NCBI RefSeq assembly: GCF_014306625.1
Contig: NZ_JACRYL010000006.1
Coordinates: 84,088-148,087, forward strand
Direction: 5' to 3'
Origin: Pedobacter fastidiosus
GTDB taxonomy: Bacteria; Bacteroidota; Bacteroidia; Sphingobacteriales; Sphingobacteriaceae
Length of the DNA: 64,000 nt
Positions within the stretch are counted from its first letter, which is position 1, and each line of letters opens with the position of its first letter. Under the pieces are notes generated by a model. The model had not been told where the DNA came from and searched no databases. It saw only the letters and a program-made list of their open reading frames with translations. The translations under genes were made by a program, and so were the position numbers. Shown here in pieces: positions 7,991 to 15,964 of this stretch.

Positions 7991-9589
7991 CTAATCATTT
8001 ATAAAGGTTGATGCGAGCAACTGCCTCAAATCTTCCAATGTATTAATTTCATCAGCTTTTTTATCTTTTCGCCAGCGCAAAATACGAGGGAAACGAAGTG
8101 CCAGACCTGCTTTATGGCGCTTACTCTCTGCGATTCCCTCAAAAGCAATTTCGAAAACCAATTCGGGCTTTACAGTACGAACAGGTCCAAATTTTTCTAT
8201 GGCATTTTTGGTAACAAAAGAATTTACTTCCTTAATTTCTTTATCCGTTAAGCCAGAATAGGCCTTGGCAATGGTTACCAGATTTTCGCCATCCCGAACG
8301 GCAAAGGTATAATCGGTAAAGAAATTTGCTCTTCTTCCACTACCTTTTTGTGCATAAATCATCACTGCATCAACGGTATAAGGGTTTACTTTCCATTTCC
8401 ACCAATCGCCACGTTTACGACCGCTATGATAATGAGAACTTAGCTTTTTAAGCATTATCCCTTCACTATTTATCGATCTTGAAGTTTGCCTAAGTTCGGC
8501 CAGTTCTTCCCAAGAGTTGCAATTAACCACCGGCGATAAAACTACCGGACTTTCGTCTAAATTTCCAATAACCTGTTCCAAAATCTTTCTCCGCTCGCTT
8601 AAAGGTTGCTCACGGAAATCATTCGTTTCATATTCCAGAATATCGTAAACAAAAAAACCGATCGGCGCATCTTCCAGTTGTTTTTTGTTAATGGTTTTTC
8701 GGTTTAAACGTTGTTGCAAAGTGCTAAATGAAAGTACATTTTTATCTTGTACAGCCAAAATTTCTCCATCTAAAACTACCCCATCGGGTAAAACATCAAT
8801 CAAGAAATGTAATTCTGGGAATTGTTCTGTAACCAATTCTTCACCCCGCGACCAAATAAACAGTTCCCCATTTCGTTTCACAATTTGTCCACGAATTCCA
8901 TCCCATTTCCATTCAGCTTGCCATTCTTTAATGTCGCCTAGAGTAGAAGGCTCGTTTTCGAGCGCATAAGCTAAACAAAAAGGATAGGGCCAAGAATTAT
9001 CGGTATTTACATGGATTCCGTTAATCAGCTCCGTAAAGGTAATTTCGTAGGGATCCCATTTGCCCATAATGCTGTGCATAATCTGCGCACTATCCAAACT
9101 ACTTTGCTTAGCTAAAGCATTAACCAACATTTTATTGGATACACCAATTCTGAAATTTCCTGAAATTAATTTATTAAAAATAAAACGTTCTTGGTTTTCT
9201 AAAGTATTCCAAGCATTTAATATAAAAGCCTTTTTGGTTTCATCGTCTTTGCCCTCCAAATCGTGCAAATCCTCTATCCATTTGTGGAGCTGGTAATCAG
9301 AAGTATTTTCAGCAGGCGGTAGGAGCAAAGCTATTGTTTCGCTTAAATCGCCCACATTAGAATAGCTTTCAGAGAACAACCATTCTGGCGTTTCGGTAAT
9401 TTCTATTGCCCAATATTTTAGCAAAGCCGATTTAATTGGCCGTTTGGGTTTTTTGCCAGTAAACAAGGCGATAACCCATACTTTATCTTTGTTATCTGCC
9501 TGATTAAAATAATTAACCAAAGCAGCGATTTTGTCGTTCGTTTTATTGCTCAGTTCGAGCTGTTGGATAAGTTGAGCAAAACGTTTCAT
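7991..9589 (-). CDS. ATP-dependent DNA ligase of the ligase-associated repair cluster
   Basis: This 532-aa enzyme has an N-terminal alpha-helical DNA-binding domain (residues 1 to about 200). The nucleotidyltransferase domain carries the adenylation motif KWDG (Lys228 to Gly231), and later motifs include LDGE, EGIMLK and WWKWK before the OB fold. It seals nicks using ATP. Bacteria also have NAD-dependent LigA for replication, so this one is a dedicated repair ligase (family knowledge). Its ATG overlaps the stop of the upstream exonuclease gene by 4 bp (ATGA), a clear sign of translational coupling. Repeat DNA follows it before the helicase. Confidence 0.94.
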   Translation of the reverse strand: MKRFAQLIQQLELSNKTNDKIAALVNYFNQADNKDKVWVIALFTGKKPKRPIKSALLKYWAIEITETPEWLFSESYSNVGDLSETIALLLPPAENTSDYQLHKWIEDLHDLEGKDDETKKAFILNAWNTLENQERFIFNKLISGNFRIGVSNKMLVNALAKQSSLDSAQIMHSIMGKWDPYEITFTELINGIHVNTDNSWPYPFCLAYALENEPSTLGDIKEWQAEWKWDGIRGQIVKRNGELFIWSRGEELVTEQFPELHFLIDVLPDGVVLDGEILAVQDKNVLSFSTLQQRLNRKTINKKQLEDAPIGFFVYDILEYETNDFREQPLSERRKILEQVIGNLDESPVVLSPVVNCNSWEELAELRQTSRSINSEGIMLKKLSSHYHSGRKRGDWWKWKVNPYTVDAVMIYAQKGSGRRANFFTDYTFAVRDGENLVTIAKAYSGLTDKEIKEVNSFVTKNAIEKFGPVRTVKPELVFEIAFEGIAESKRHKAGLALRFPRILRWRKDKKADEINTLEDLRQLLASTFIND

Positions 9590-10641
9590 TCGGCTTTTTG
9601 ATTTTTGATTTCAGAATTTTGATTTTGAATATCTTCCAAATCAACTTTATTTTCTTCATCATCTTCCTGCCCGAATTTGGTCGTAACTTCGGAAGATTCA
9701 ATCCCGCTATCATTTAAAAACCGACTAAAAGCAGCGGTAAAGCCGTGTGTTACATAAACTTTTTCAGCCCCAGTTGCTGTTATAGCTTCCATTAATCCTG
9801 GCCAGTCTGCATGATCGCTTAGGGCAAAGCCGGCATCTGCACTTTGCCAACGGCGGTGCGCCCGAACCTGCATCCATCCCGAACAAATTCCAGTAACCGG
9901 ATGACTTAAAGTTTTAATCCAACGGCTATCTCTCATTGCGGGTGGCACAATTACGATCCCTTTCTGGAGTTGATCTTTAGTTGTTTCGGGCGTAATTCTA
10001 ATGGTTTCTGGAAGGTTTACCCCAGCTTTGATAATTACCTCGTTTAAGTTGGCAATGCTGTTATGAACATAAATAGGAACATCACCTGCCAGGTTTTTAA
10101 TTAAGCGTTGTGCTTTACCCAAGCTGTAAGCAATTAATACACTGGTTTTTTGTTGATGAACATTATCATTTACCCAATTTTTTATGTTATTGAAAACAAC
10201 ATCCTGTTTTTGCCATTTATAAACTGGAAGACCAAATGTACTTTCTGAAACAAAACTATGGCATTTAACAGGTTCAAAAACATCGCTAATTCCATCATCC
10301 TCGATTTTGTAATCGCCAGAAATAACACAAACTTCTCCTTTATATTCTAAACGTACCTGTGCCGATCCAATAATATGGCCCGCTGGAAAAAAAGAAATAT
10401 TAACTCCATTTCTAACGATACTTTCGCCATAATTTAAGGTTTCTACATTTAAATCCTCACTAATTCTTCTTTTGATAATAGGTTTGGTTAGCGTATGGCA
10501 GAGGTAATATTTATTGCCAAACCGAACATGATCGCTGTGGCCATGAGTGGTAACGGCATAATCTACAGGCCACCAAGGATCTACATAAAAATCGCCCTGC
10601 TTGCAATAAATGCCTCTTTTTGTAAATGTAATTAATGCCAT
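9586..10641 (-). CDS. Ligase-associated DNA damage response exonuclease (MBL fold)
   Basis: This 351-aa protein has a metallo-beta-lactamase fold with the HGHSDH metal motif (His33, His35, Asp37, His38) and further ligands in PAGHIIGSAQ and SGDY. A second HADWPG region suggests an mRNA 3'-end processing exonuclease (YSH1/Artemis-like) architecture. It is the first gene of the minus-strand repair operon and overlaps the ligase start by 4 bp. The last 30 residues are acidic and Gln/Asn-rich, probably a disordered tail. Its 5' side faces the palindrome array shared with the divergent SatD-like gene. Confidence 0.92.
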   Translation of the reverse strand: MALITFTKRGIYCKQGDFYVDPWWPVDYAVTTHGHSDHVRFGNKYYLCHTLTKPIIKRRISEDLNVETLNYGESIVRNGVNISFFPAGHIIGSAQVRLEYKGEVCVISGDYKIEDDGISDVFEPVKCHSFVSESTFGLPVYKWQKQDVVFNNIKNWVNDNVHQQKTSVLIAYSLGKAQRLIKNLAGDVPIYVHNSIANLNEVIIKAGVNLPETIRITPETTKDQLQKGIVIVPPAMRDSRWIKTLSHPVTGICSGWMQVRAHRRWQSADAGFALSDHADWPGLMEAITATGAEKVYVTHGFTAAFSRFLNDSGIESSEVTTKFGQEDDEENKVDLEDIQNQNSEIKNQKAE

Positions 10642-10681
10642 GATTGATTAACAATAAATTTCTTTATTAGTTTTTAACCTT

Positions 10682-10785
10682 TATCGGGTAATTGGCCGAT
10701 AAAAGATAATATCGGCTAAATACCCGATAATTTGAAATATCGGGTAATTACCCGATAAATGAGATTATCGGCTAATTACCCGATA
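10682..10785. promoter_or_regulatory. Array of four 20-bp palindromic operator-like sites with 28-bp spacing
   Basis: The sites are at 10682-10701, 10710-10729, 10738-10757 and 10766-10785. Each starts exactly 28 bp after the previous one, leaving 8-bp A/T-rich spacers that differ in sequence. The third, TATCGGGTAATTACCCGATA, is a perfect palindrome, and the others differ at one to a few bases. The array sits between the divergent exonuclease and SatD-like starts, and the last site abuts a TAATTTTG promoter box. It looks like a cooperative binding array for a dimeric regulator, plausibly the SatD-like protein's own C-terminal HTH (inference). Confidence 0.75.
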
Positions 10786-10791
10786 ATTTTG
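10784..10791 (+). promoter_or_regulatory. -7 box (TAATTTTG) of the SatD-like gene
   Basis: TAATTTTG fits TAnnTTTG and overlaps the last two bases of the fourth palindrome, so a bound regulator would cover the -33 to -10 region. The ATG at 10824 is 32 bp downstream of the box. Confidence 0.5.
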
Positions 10792-10823
10792 GAAAATAGA
10801 TTTTTTAAAGATATATTAGTGTT

Positions 10824-11435
10824 ATGATTTGTATTATTACAGGCGATATAATAGGCTCAAGAAAAATAAAAGATAGTTGGCTACTGAGCTTAAAAACGGC
10901 TTTAAAAGTAGTTTCTGTAGTTAATAATAAATGGGAGATCTATCGAGGAGATAGTTTTCAAGTTGAAATAGAACCAGAAAATGCCATTAAAGTAGCTGCT
11001 TATTTAAAGGCTTGCGTTAGGGTTAATAAACCTGCTGACGTAAGAATGGGAATTGGTATTGGTGAAGTTAAAAATAAGCGTAAAAAGCTTTCCGAATCAA
11101 GCGGAGATGCCTTTATTAATTCTGGAGTCGCATTTGATAGCTTAAAACAGGCAAAAGTTAATTTGGCCATCAAAACCGATTTTCAAGAATTTGATGAAGA
11201 AATCAATGTATTAATTAAGCTTGCAATAATCATAATGGATAGCTGGGGAGTTGTGGCTGCAGAAATGGTAAAGCTTGCTTTAGAAAATGAAAATATTGTG
11301 CAAAGTGAACTCGCTATATTATCTGGAAGAACACAATCATCTGTAAGTGAGGCTTTAAAAAGAGCACATTATTCTGAAATAATGGAAATGGATAAGCTTT
11401 ATCGTAAAAAATTAAACCAAAAGATTTCGAAATAA
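10824..11435 (+). CDS. SatD-family protein: cyclase-like N-terminus plus C-terminal HTH
   Basis: This is a 203-aa cytoplasmic protein. Residues 1-120 carry landmarks, in order, that resemble class III nucleotidyl cyclases: TGDIIGS (Asp8), RGDSFQ (Asp43), RMGIGIGEV (74-82) and SGDAFINSG (93-101). These compare with the cyclase pattern aDIvGFT, GD, RiGIhtG and GdaVNxA. Residues 155-185 look like a helix-turn-helix (SELAILSGRTQSSVSEAL). The SatD family has no settled activity, and the cyclase comparison is my own reading. The upstream palindrome array suggests autoregulation. The stop TAA overlaps the ATG of the DUF3307 gene (TAATG), so the two are coupled. Confidence 0.75.
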   Translation: MICIITGDIIGSRKIKDSWLLSLKTALKVVSVVNNKWEIYRGDSFQVEIEPENAIKVAAYLKACVRVNKPADVRMGIGIGEVKNKRKKLSESSGDAFINSGVAFDSLKQAKVNLAIKTDFQEFDEEINVLIKLAIIIMDSWGVVAAEMVKLALENENIVQSELAILSGRTQSSVSEALKRAHYSEIMEMDKLYRKKLNQKISK

Positions 11436-12144
11436 TGGACATTTATTTAATCAAATTAATACTGGTCCATTTAATTGGAGATTTCTTCTACAGCCAAATT
11501 CTTGGGTAAAAGACAAAGAAAGAAACAAGTTAAAATCGGGCAAGTTGTATCTTCATGTAGTGGTTCACGTGGTTTTAATATTTGTTGTATTTCTAAGCTT
11601 TAATGTATGGAAAGTGGCCTTATCAATAGGCGTAATTCATTTAATTATTGATGCTTGCAAGGCTTTATTTCAAACCAAGAAGAATGCTAGAATCTTGTTT
11701 TTTGTAGATCAGATTTTACACTTTACATCCATAGTTTTAATCTGGCATTTATTTTATAAAGGAAATCTCGACATCAGCTTTTTAAATAATACCAATACTT
11801 GGATTGTTATTTCTGGAGCATTATTTTTATCGATGCCAACCTCAATAGTGATGAGGGTAATTATAGCCAAATGGATTCCAGCAAATCAACCAGAAAGTCC
11901 GCAATCTTTACAAAATGCCGGAAAATACATTGGAATATTGGAACGGGTACTTATTTTTCTGTTTGTACTAACCAATCATTTTGAGGCTGTTGGTTTTTTG
12001 TTGGCCGCAAAATCTATTTTCAGATTCGGCGATTTAAAAGAAGCACACGATATCAAATTAACCGAATACGTACTTATCGGAACGTTGTTAAGTTTTGGTA
12101 TTGCAATCGCTACAGCCATGTTAATCCTGCAATACATATCATAA
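11435..12144 (+). pseudogene. DUF3307 membrane protein, frameshifted
   Basis: Translation from the ATG at 11435 gives MDIYLIKLILVHLIGDFF and then hits a stop. After position 11488 the homologous sequence continues in the next frame (QPNSWVKDKERNKLKSGK and onward to 12144), as if one base were missing near 11486-11490. Joined, it makes a protein of about 236 aa with several hydrophobic segments and the DUF3307 pattern of an N-terminal HLIGDF, then H-x-x-x-H and HLIIDACK. Downstream in-frame starts could give a shorter product. It overlaps the SatD-like stop by one base. Function is unknown. The lesion may be real or an assembly error. Confidence 0.8.
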
Positions 12145-12170
12145 AAAAAGCAACCCGAAGATTGCTTTTT
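12145..12170. terminator. Bidirectional hairpin terminator
   Basis: AAAAAGCAA and TTGCTTTTT form a 9-bp stem with A and T tracts on either side, between the convergent DUF3307 and DPP-IV genes. Confidence 0.75.
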
Positions 12171-12180
12171 AAATAGATTT

Positions 12181-14346
12181 TTATTTTGCTCCCGGAGGAC
12201 AATTGTCTTTCAAAAACTTAGTGTAAGTTAAAGATAAGTGTTCACTAGTACCTTCGCCTTCTGAAATGCTGTGCGTACGATTTGGATAACTCATCAATTG
12301 AAAAACCTTTTTGTTTTTGATCAGCTCATTAATCAGCATTTCTGCATTTTGATAATGAACGTTATCATCACCAGTTCCGTGGATGTAAAGTAAATTACCT
12401 TTTAAATTTTTAGCATAAGTAACAGGAGAACCTTTAATATAAGCTTCTTTACTTGGGAAAGGAGTTCCCATGTAGCGTTCCTGATAGATATTATCATACG
12501 TTAACTGATTTCCTACCGCTGCAATGGCAATACCTGTTTTATAAATCTCTGGGTATTGAAACATTAAGTTAAGAGTAGAAGAACCGCCGCCACTCCAGCC
12601 CCAAACTGCAACGCGATCTTTATCCATAAAAGCATTGGTTGCCAATAACTTTTTAGCCGCCATTGCTTGATCACGAATATTGATTACACCAATATTTTTA
12701 TAAATGCTTTTGCGCCAAGTGCTTCCTTTTGGAACAGGAGCACCTCTATTATCCATCGAAATATAAATGTATCCATCTTTAGCCATATCGCCAGCATATA
12801 AAAAATTACGTCCAGCTCCATAAGTATCAGCAGCAGTTTGAGATGCAGGTTCGCCATAAACATAAAACACAACAGGGTATTTTTTATCTGGATTAAAATT
12901 ATCTGGTTTTTTCATCCAACCATCCATTTCAATACCATCTTCAGTAGTAACCTTAAAAAATTCTACTTTATTTTTAGGCGCTTCCTGTTTAGATAGTTGA
13001 GTGGTAATGCTTCCATCCATTGTAAAAGGATTTCCTGTTGTAAAGTTCATCCACTCTGTAATCGGCCTAACTACCGAACTGTTGTAAGTGTGGCGAGCGA
13101 AAGCTGCGTTAGGAGAAATCTCATAACTATGCGTGCCCGGCAGGATAGAAGGTGTTACCATTTCCAATTTGCCTTTTCCATCTAACTTGGTTTTATATAA
13201 GTATTTTTGAGTAGCATTTGTTGGTGACGCCATAAAATAAACCAAGTTATTTTTTTCATCAATTAACTTAATATCAATTACATCATAATTTCCTTTGGTT
13301 ACCAAAGTTTCCTTTTTTCCATCTCTACTAATTCTATAAAGGTGATTCCATCCGTCTTTTTCAGATAAAATGGTAAATTCTTTATTGTCAGCTAACCATT
13401 TCCACTCATCTTCAGCATCAATCCATGCTTTAGCTTTTTCCGAATAAAGTACTTTGGCATTGCCGGTTACAGCATCACAAACAAATATTTTATTTTCATT
13501 CTGTTCACGATTAAGTTGTTGTAAAATAATTTCATTGCTGTTTGGAATCCACTGCATCCGAGGAATATAGTGCTGTATATTATCGCCGGGAACGTTTAAC
13601 CAATTTGTTTTTGCCGATGCTACATCAACAACACCAACTTTACAAACAGAAGGATTTTCGCCAACTTTTGGATACTCTACCGGAATGGTATATGGATAAA
13701 TCGAATCTGTATTATTGATCATTAAAAAGTTCTTAATCTTCGTTGCATCAATTTGCCAATAAGCAATCGTTTTGCTGTCTGGGCTCCATCTAAAGCCATC
13801 TCTACAATCAAATTCCTCTTCGTAAACCCAATCGAAAGTACCGTTAATCAAACGGTCTGTTCCATCTGTAGTTAAAGCTTTTGATCCAGTACCATCAACA
13901 TTTTCTACGTATAAATTGTGCTTGCTCACGTATGCAACCTTACTTCCATCTGGAGAAATTTTTGCAAACATTAATGATGATGCTGGTTTATCTTTGCCAA
14001 TTTGGGTTAACTTATTCGTGGTAAGATCAGCTAACCAATAATCGCCACGAGTATCATAGCGCCAAACCTTTTTGCTATTGGTATAAATTAAAGCCTTATT
14101 TCCATCTGCTGATAATTGAAAACTTCTAACAGCGATAGAATTATCAGTTCCTGAAGGAGTTAATAATGCTCTAGATATAACAACCTTTCTTTCGTTTTTA
14201 GGAAGAGAAACTGAAACAATTTCACCGCTTGATATTTGATAGTAAGAATTGCCATCTTTCGCCCAGTTTATAGTTTGGGCTTTTGCATCAATCAAGCTGC
14301 AGATCGCTAAGCAGATAATTGATAGTTTGAGTAATATGTTTTTCAT
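12181..14346 (-). CDS. Dipeptidyl peptidase IV-type S9 family prolyl peptidase
   Basis: This 721-aa secreted or periplasmic serine peptidase begins with a signal peptide (residues 1-23, ending AKA). A DPP-IV N-terminal beta-propeller follows (to about 470), with a DWVYEEEF motif that matches the Glu-Glu pair binding the substrate amino terminus in this family. The alpha/beta hydrolase domain has the serine in GWSGGG (near 583), the aspartate in GTGDDNVH (near 658) and the histidine in NRTHSI (near 692). The usual motif is GWSYGG, so Gly replaces the aromatic residue after the nucleophile. It would clip X-Pro or X-Ala dipeptides from peptides. It is monocistronic, bounded by hairpins. Confidence 0.92.
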   Translation of the reverse strand: MKNILLKLSIICLAICSLIDAKAQTINWAKDGNSYYQISSGEIVSVSLPKNERKVVISRALLTPSGTDNSIAVRSFQLSADGNKALIYTNSKKVWRYDTRGDYWLADLTTNKLTQIGKDKPASSLMFAKISPDGSKVAYVSKHNLYVENVDGTGSKALTTDGTDRLINGTFDWVYEEEFDCRDGFRWSPDSKTIAYWQIDATKIKNFLMINNTDSIYPYTIPVEYPKVGENPSVCKVGVVDVASAKTNWLNVPGDNIQHYIPRMQWIPNSNEIILQQLNREQNENKIFVCDAVTGNAKVLYSEKAKAWIDAEDEWKWLADNKEFTILSEKDGWNHLYRISRDGKKETLVTKGNYDVIDIKLIDEKNNLVYFMASPTNATQKYLYKTKLDGKGKLEMVTPSILPGTHSYEISPNAAFARHTYNSSVVRPITEWMNFTTGNPFTMDGSITTQLSKQEAPKNKVEFFKVTTEDGIEMDGWMKKPDNFNPDKKYPVVFYVYGEPASQTAADTYGAGRNFLYAGDMAKDGYIYISMDNRGAPVPKGSTWRKSIYKNIGVINIRDQAMAAKKLLATNAFMDKDRVAVWGWSGGGSSTLNLMFQYPEIYKTGIAIAAVGNQLTYDNIYQERYMGTPFPSKEAYIKGSPVTYAKNLKGNLLYIHGTGDDNVHYQNAEMLINELIKNKKVFQLMSYPNRTHSISEGEGTSEHLSLTYTKFLKDNCPPGAK

Positions 14347-14404
14347 TAAATATTTATTTTTAGAATTGTATGATGATATGCTGACTTGTTGAATTTTCGG
14401 TCAT

Positions 14405-14460
14405 AAAAAAAGCTTTTTAACTTTCGGCTAATTTAATAAAAAGCCGGCAGTTAAAAAGCC
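14405..14460 (-). terminator. Strong rho-independent terminator
   Basis: On the minus strand GCTTTTTAACT pairs with AGTTAAAAAGC, an inner CGGCT/AGCCG adds 5 bp, and a run of Ts follows. It ends the transcript of the secreted protein gene at 14482-15162. Confidence 0.8.
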
Positions 14461-14481
14461 TTAGAAAAGGTGATTAATTAA

Positions 14482-15162
14482 TTATTCGCCACCACCCATA
14501 GACATTAAAGCCTGCATGGTAGTTTCTTCGTAACCTGTTGGAACAGCGATTGAAATTGCACCAACTTTAGCATCTGAAATTGATTTTAGAGTGTTTGTAG
14601 TTTCGATGCCTCTTTGAGTAATTGTATATTTTACCGGAAAAGCACCTAAACCTGGGAAATAAGATTGAGCACCGACATTTGGTAAATCTAAATCTTTAGT
14701 AGCCCATAATTCGTGAGCACCACCCTTATCATCTTTATAAGTATATTTTTCTGCATTATAACCAGCAATTGTTTGTTTTTCGCCAGTTGCTTTAAAATCT
14801 GTGTATTTACCCATACCAGCTAAAGCAGTTTCTACATCAGCTTTGGTTTGTTTAACCGCAAATTGTTTTTGAGCGATAGGCACATCAACTAAGATTAAAC
14901 CAGTTTTCTCATTATTATCAGAAATGATGCTGATTAATGCTGGGCCTTGCTCCATTTCAATTTTAGTTAAACCATTGTTAAATTTAACTTTAACCTCTGC
15001 AGGTGGTTCTTGGCCGCCCATTGCAGCTTTTTGCTCATCAGTTAGTTTATATTCTAAACCATAAGTAAGCGTTCCTTCTGTGAGTTTTTTCTGTGCGTGT
15101 GCAATAATCGCAGCGCTAACTAAGATAAGCGCTACAACGCTCGTTTTGATTGATTTGAACAT
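14482..15162 (-). CDS. Secreted protein of unknown function (DUF4412-like)
   Basis: This 226-aa protein has a clear signal peptide (hydrophobic 9-22, cleavage after AHA) and no lipobox. The mature part looks like repeated beta strands with a KATGEKQTIAGYNAEKYTY segment, a pattern I associate with DUF4412/LolA-like periplasmic proteins of Bacteroidota. The family call is tentative and function is unknown. It ends with MGGGE. It is followed by a strong terminator and is separated from the enoyl-CoA hydratase gene by only 24 bp, so it could end that longer operon. Confidence 0.65.
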   Translation of the reverse strand: MFKSIKTSVVALILVSAAIIAHAQKKLTEGTLTYGLEYKLTDEQKAAMGGQEPPAEVKVKFNNGLTKIEMEQGPALISIISDNNEKTGLILVDVPIAQKQFAVKQTKADVETALAGMGKYTDFKATGEKQTIAGYNAEKYTYKDDKGGAHELWATKDLDLPNVGAQSYFPGLGAFPVKYTITQRGIETTNTLKSISDAKVGAISIAVPTGYEETTMQALMSMGGGE

Positions 15163-15186
15163 GTTGTTATTTTTAGTTTTATTGTT

Positions 15187-15963
15187 TTACCAGTTAATTT
15201 TTTCTTTATTTAGAAAAGATGCAATTCCTTTTTTAAAATCATCACTCTCTCTAACTCGAGCATTGATTTGAACAGCAGTTTCTAAACTTTTTTCTAAAGA
15301 TGAATTTGTGGTCTGCGTAATTAATTGTTTAGTAATACTTAATGAATTACCAGAACTTTCGTTACACAAACTTAAAGCAAATTCTTTTACTTTCTGATGA
15401 ATTTCTGATGAATTTGTTACAAAATTTATCAATTTATATTCCAAAGCTTGTGCTGCTTTGAAAATTTTTCCTGTTAGTAATATTTCTTTAGCTACAGTTT
15501 CGCTTACTTTGCGCACCAAAAAGCAGGAAACAATTGCTGGCACAAAGCCAATTTTAACCTCTGTATATCCAAAACTGCTTTCAGGCGTGGCAAATATTAT
15601 GTCGCAAACATTGGCTAAGCCACATCCACCTGCAATTGCATGACCTTCAACCTGTGCTATAACCACTTTTGGTAAATAATAAATGGTTGTAAAAAGCTTT
15701 TTAAGGTTGTTTGAGTCAGCTACGTTTTCTTCAAAACTATTATTTTGAAGTTGTTGAAGGTACTCCAAATCGGCACCAGCGCTAAAAGCATCGCCATTTG
15801 CTTTTAATATAATCACTTTTACTAAATCATCTTCAGAAGCATCGATAAAAGCCTCCGTAAGTTCAGAAATAATTTGAGGGTTTAGTGCATTCCGTTTTTC
15901 CGGTCGATTAATTGTTATGGTGGCGATCCTATCCGCAACCTGATATAAAACCATTTTATCCAT
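15187..15963 (-). CDS. Enoyl-CoA hydratase/isomerase family protein
   Basis: This 258-aa crotonase-fold protein shows the N-terminal NRPEKRNALN, the oxyanion-hole segments SAGADL (near 62-67) and IAGGCGLANVCD (near 109-120), and the usual CoA-binding layout. It hydrates or isomerises enoyl-CoA thioesters. The GFVPAIVSCFLVRKV segment follows the position where classic hydratases have catalytic glutamates, and the subfamily (methylglutaconyl-CoA hydratase or other) cannot be fixed by eye. It begins 1 bp after the ComEC stop, so it shares that transcript, though no functional link to DNA uptake is evident. Confidence 0.88.
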   Translation of the reverse strand: MDKMVLYQVADRIATITINRPEKRNALNPQIISELTEAFIDASEDDLVKVIILKANGDAFSAGADLEYLQQLQNNSFEENVADSNNLKKLFTTIYYLPKVVIAQVEGHAIAGGCGLANVCDIIFATPESSFGYTEVKIGFVPAIVSCFLVRKVSETVAKEILLTGKIFKAAQALEYKLINFVTNSSEIHQKVKEFALSLCNESSGNSLSITKQLITQTTNSSLEKSLETAVQINARVRESDDFKKGIASFLNKEKINW

Positions 15964-15964
15964 T

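Noticed and set aside
10682..10785. Possible CRISPR-like array (repeat plus short spacers)
   Set aside because: Repeats are 20 bp and the spacers only 8 bp, far too short for CRISPR spacers. The palindromes and promoter overlap fit an operator array, and no cas gene is present.
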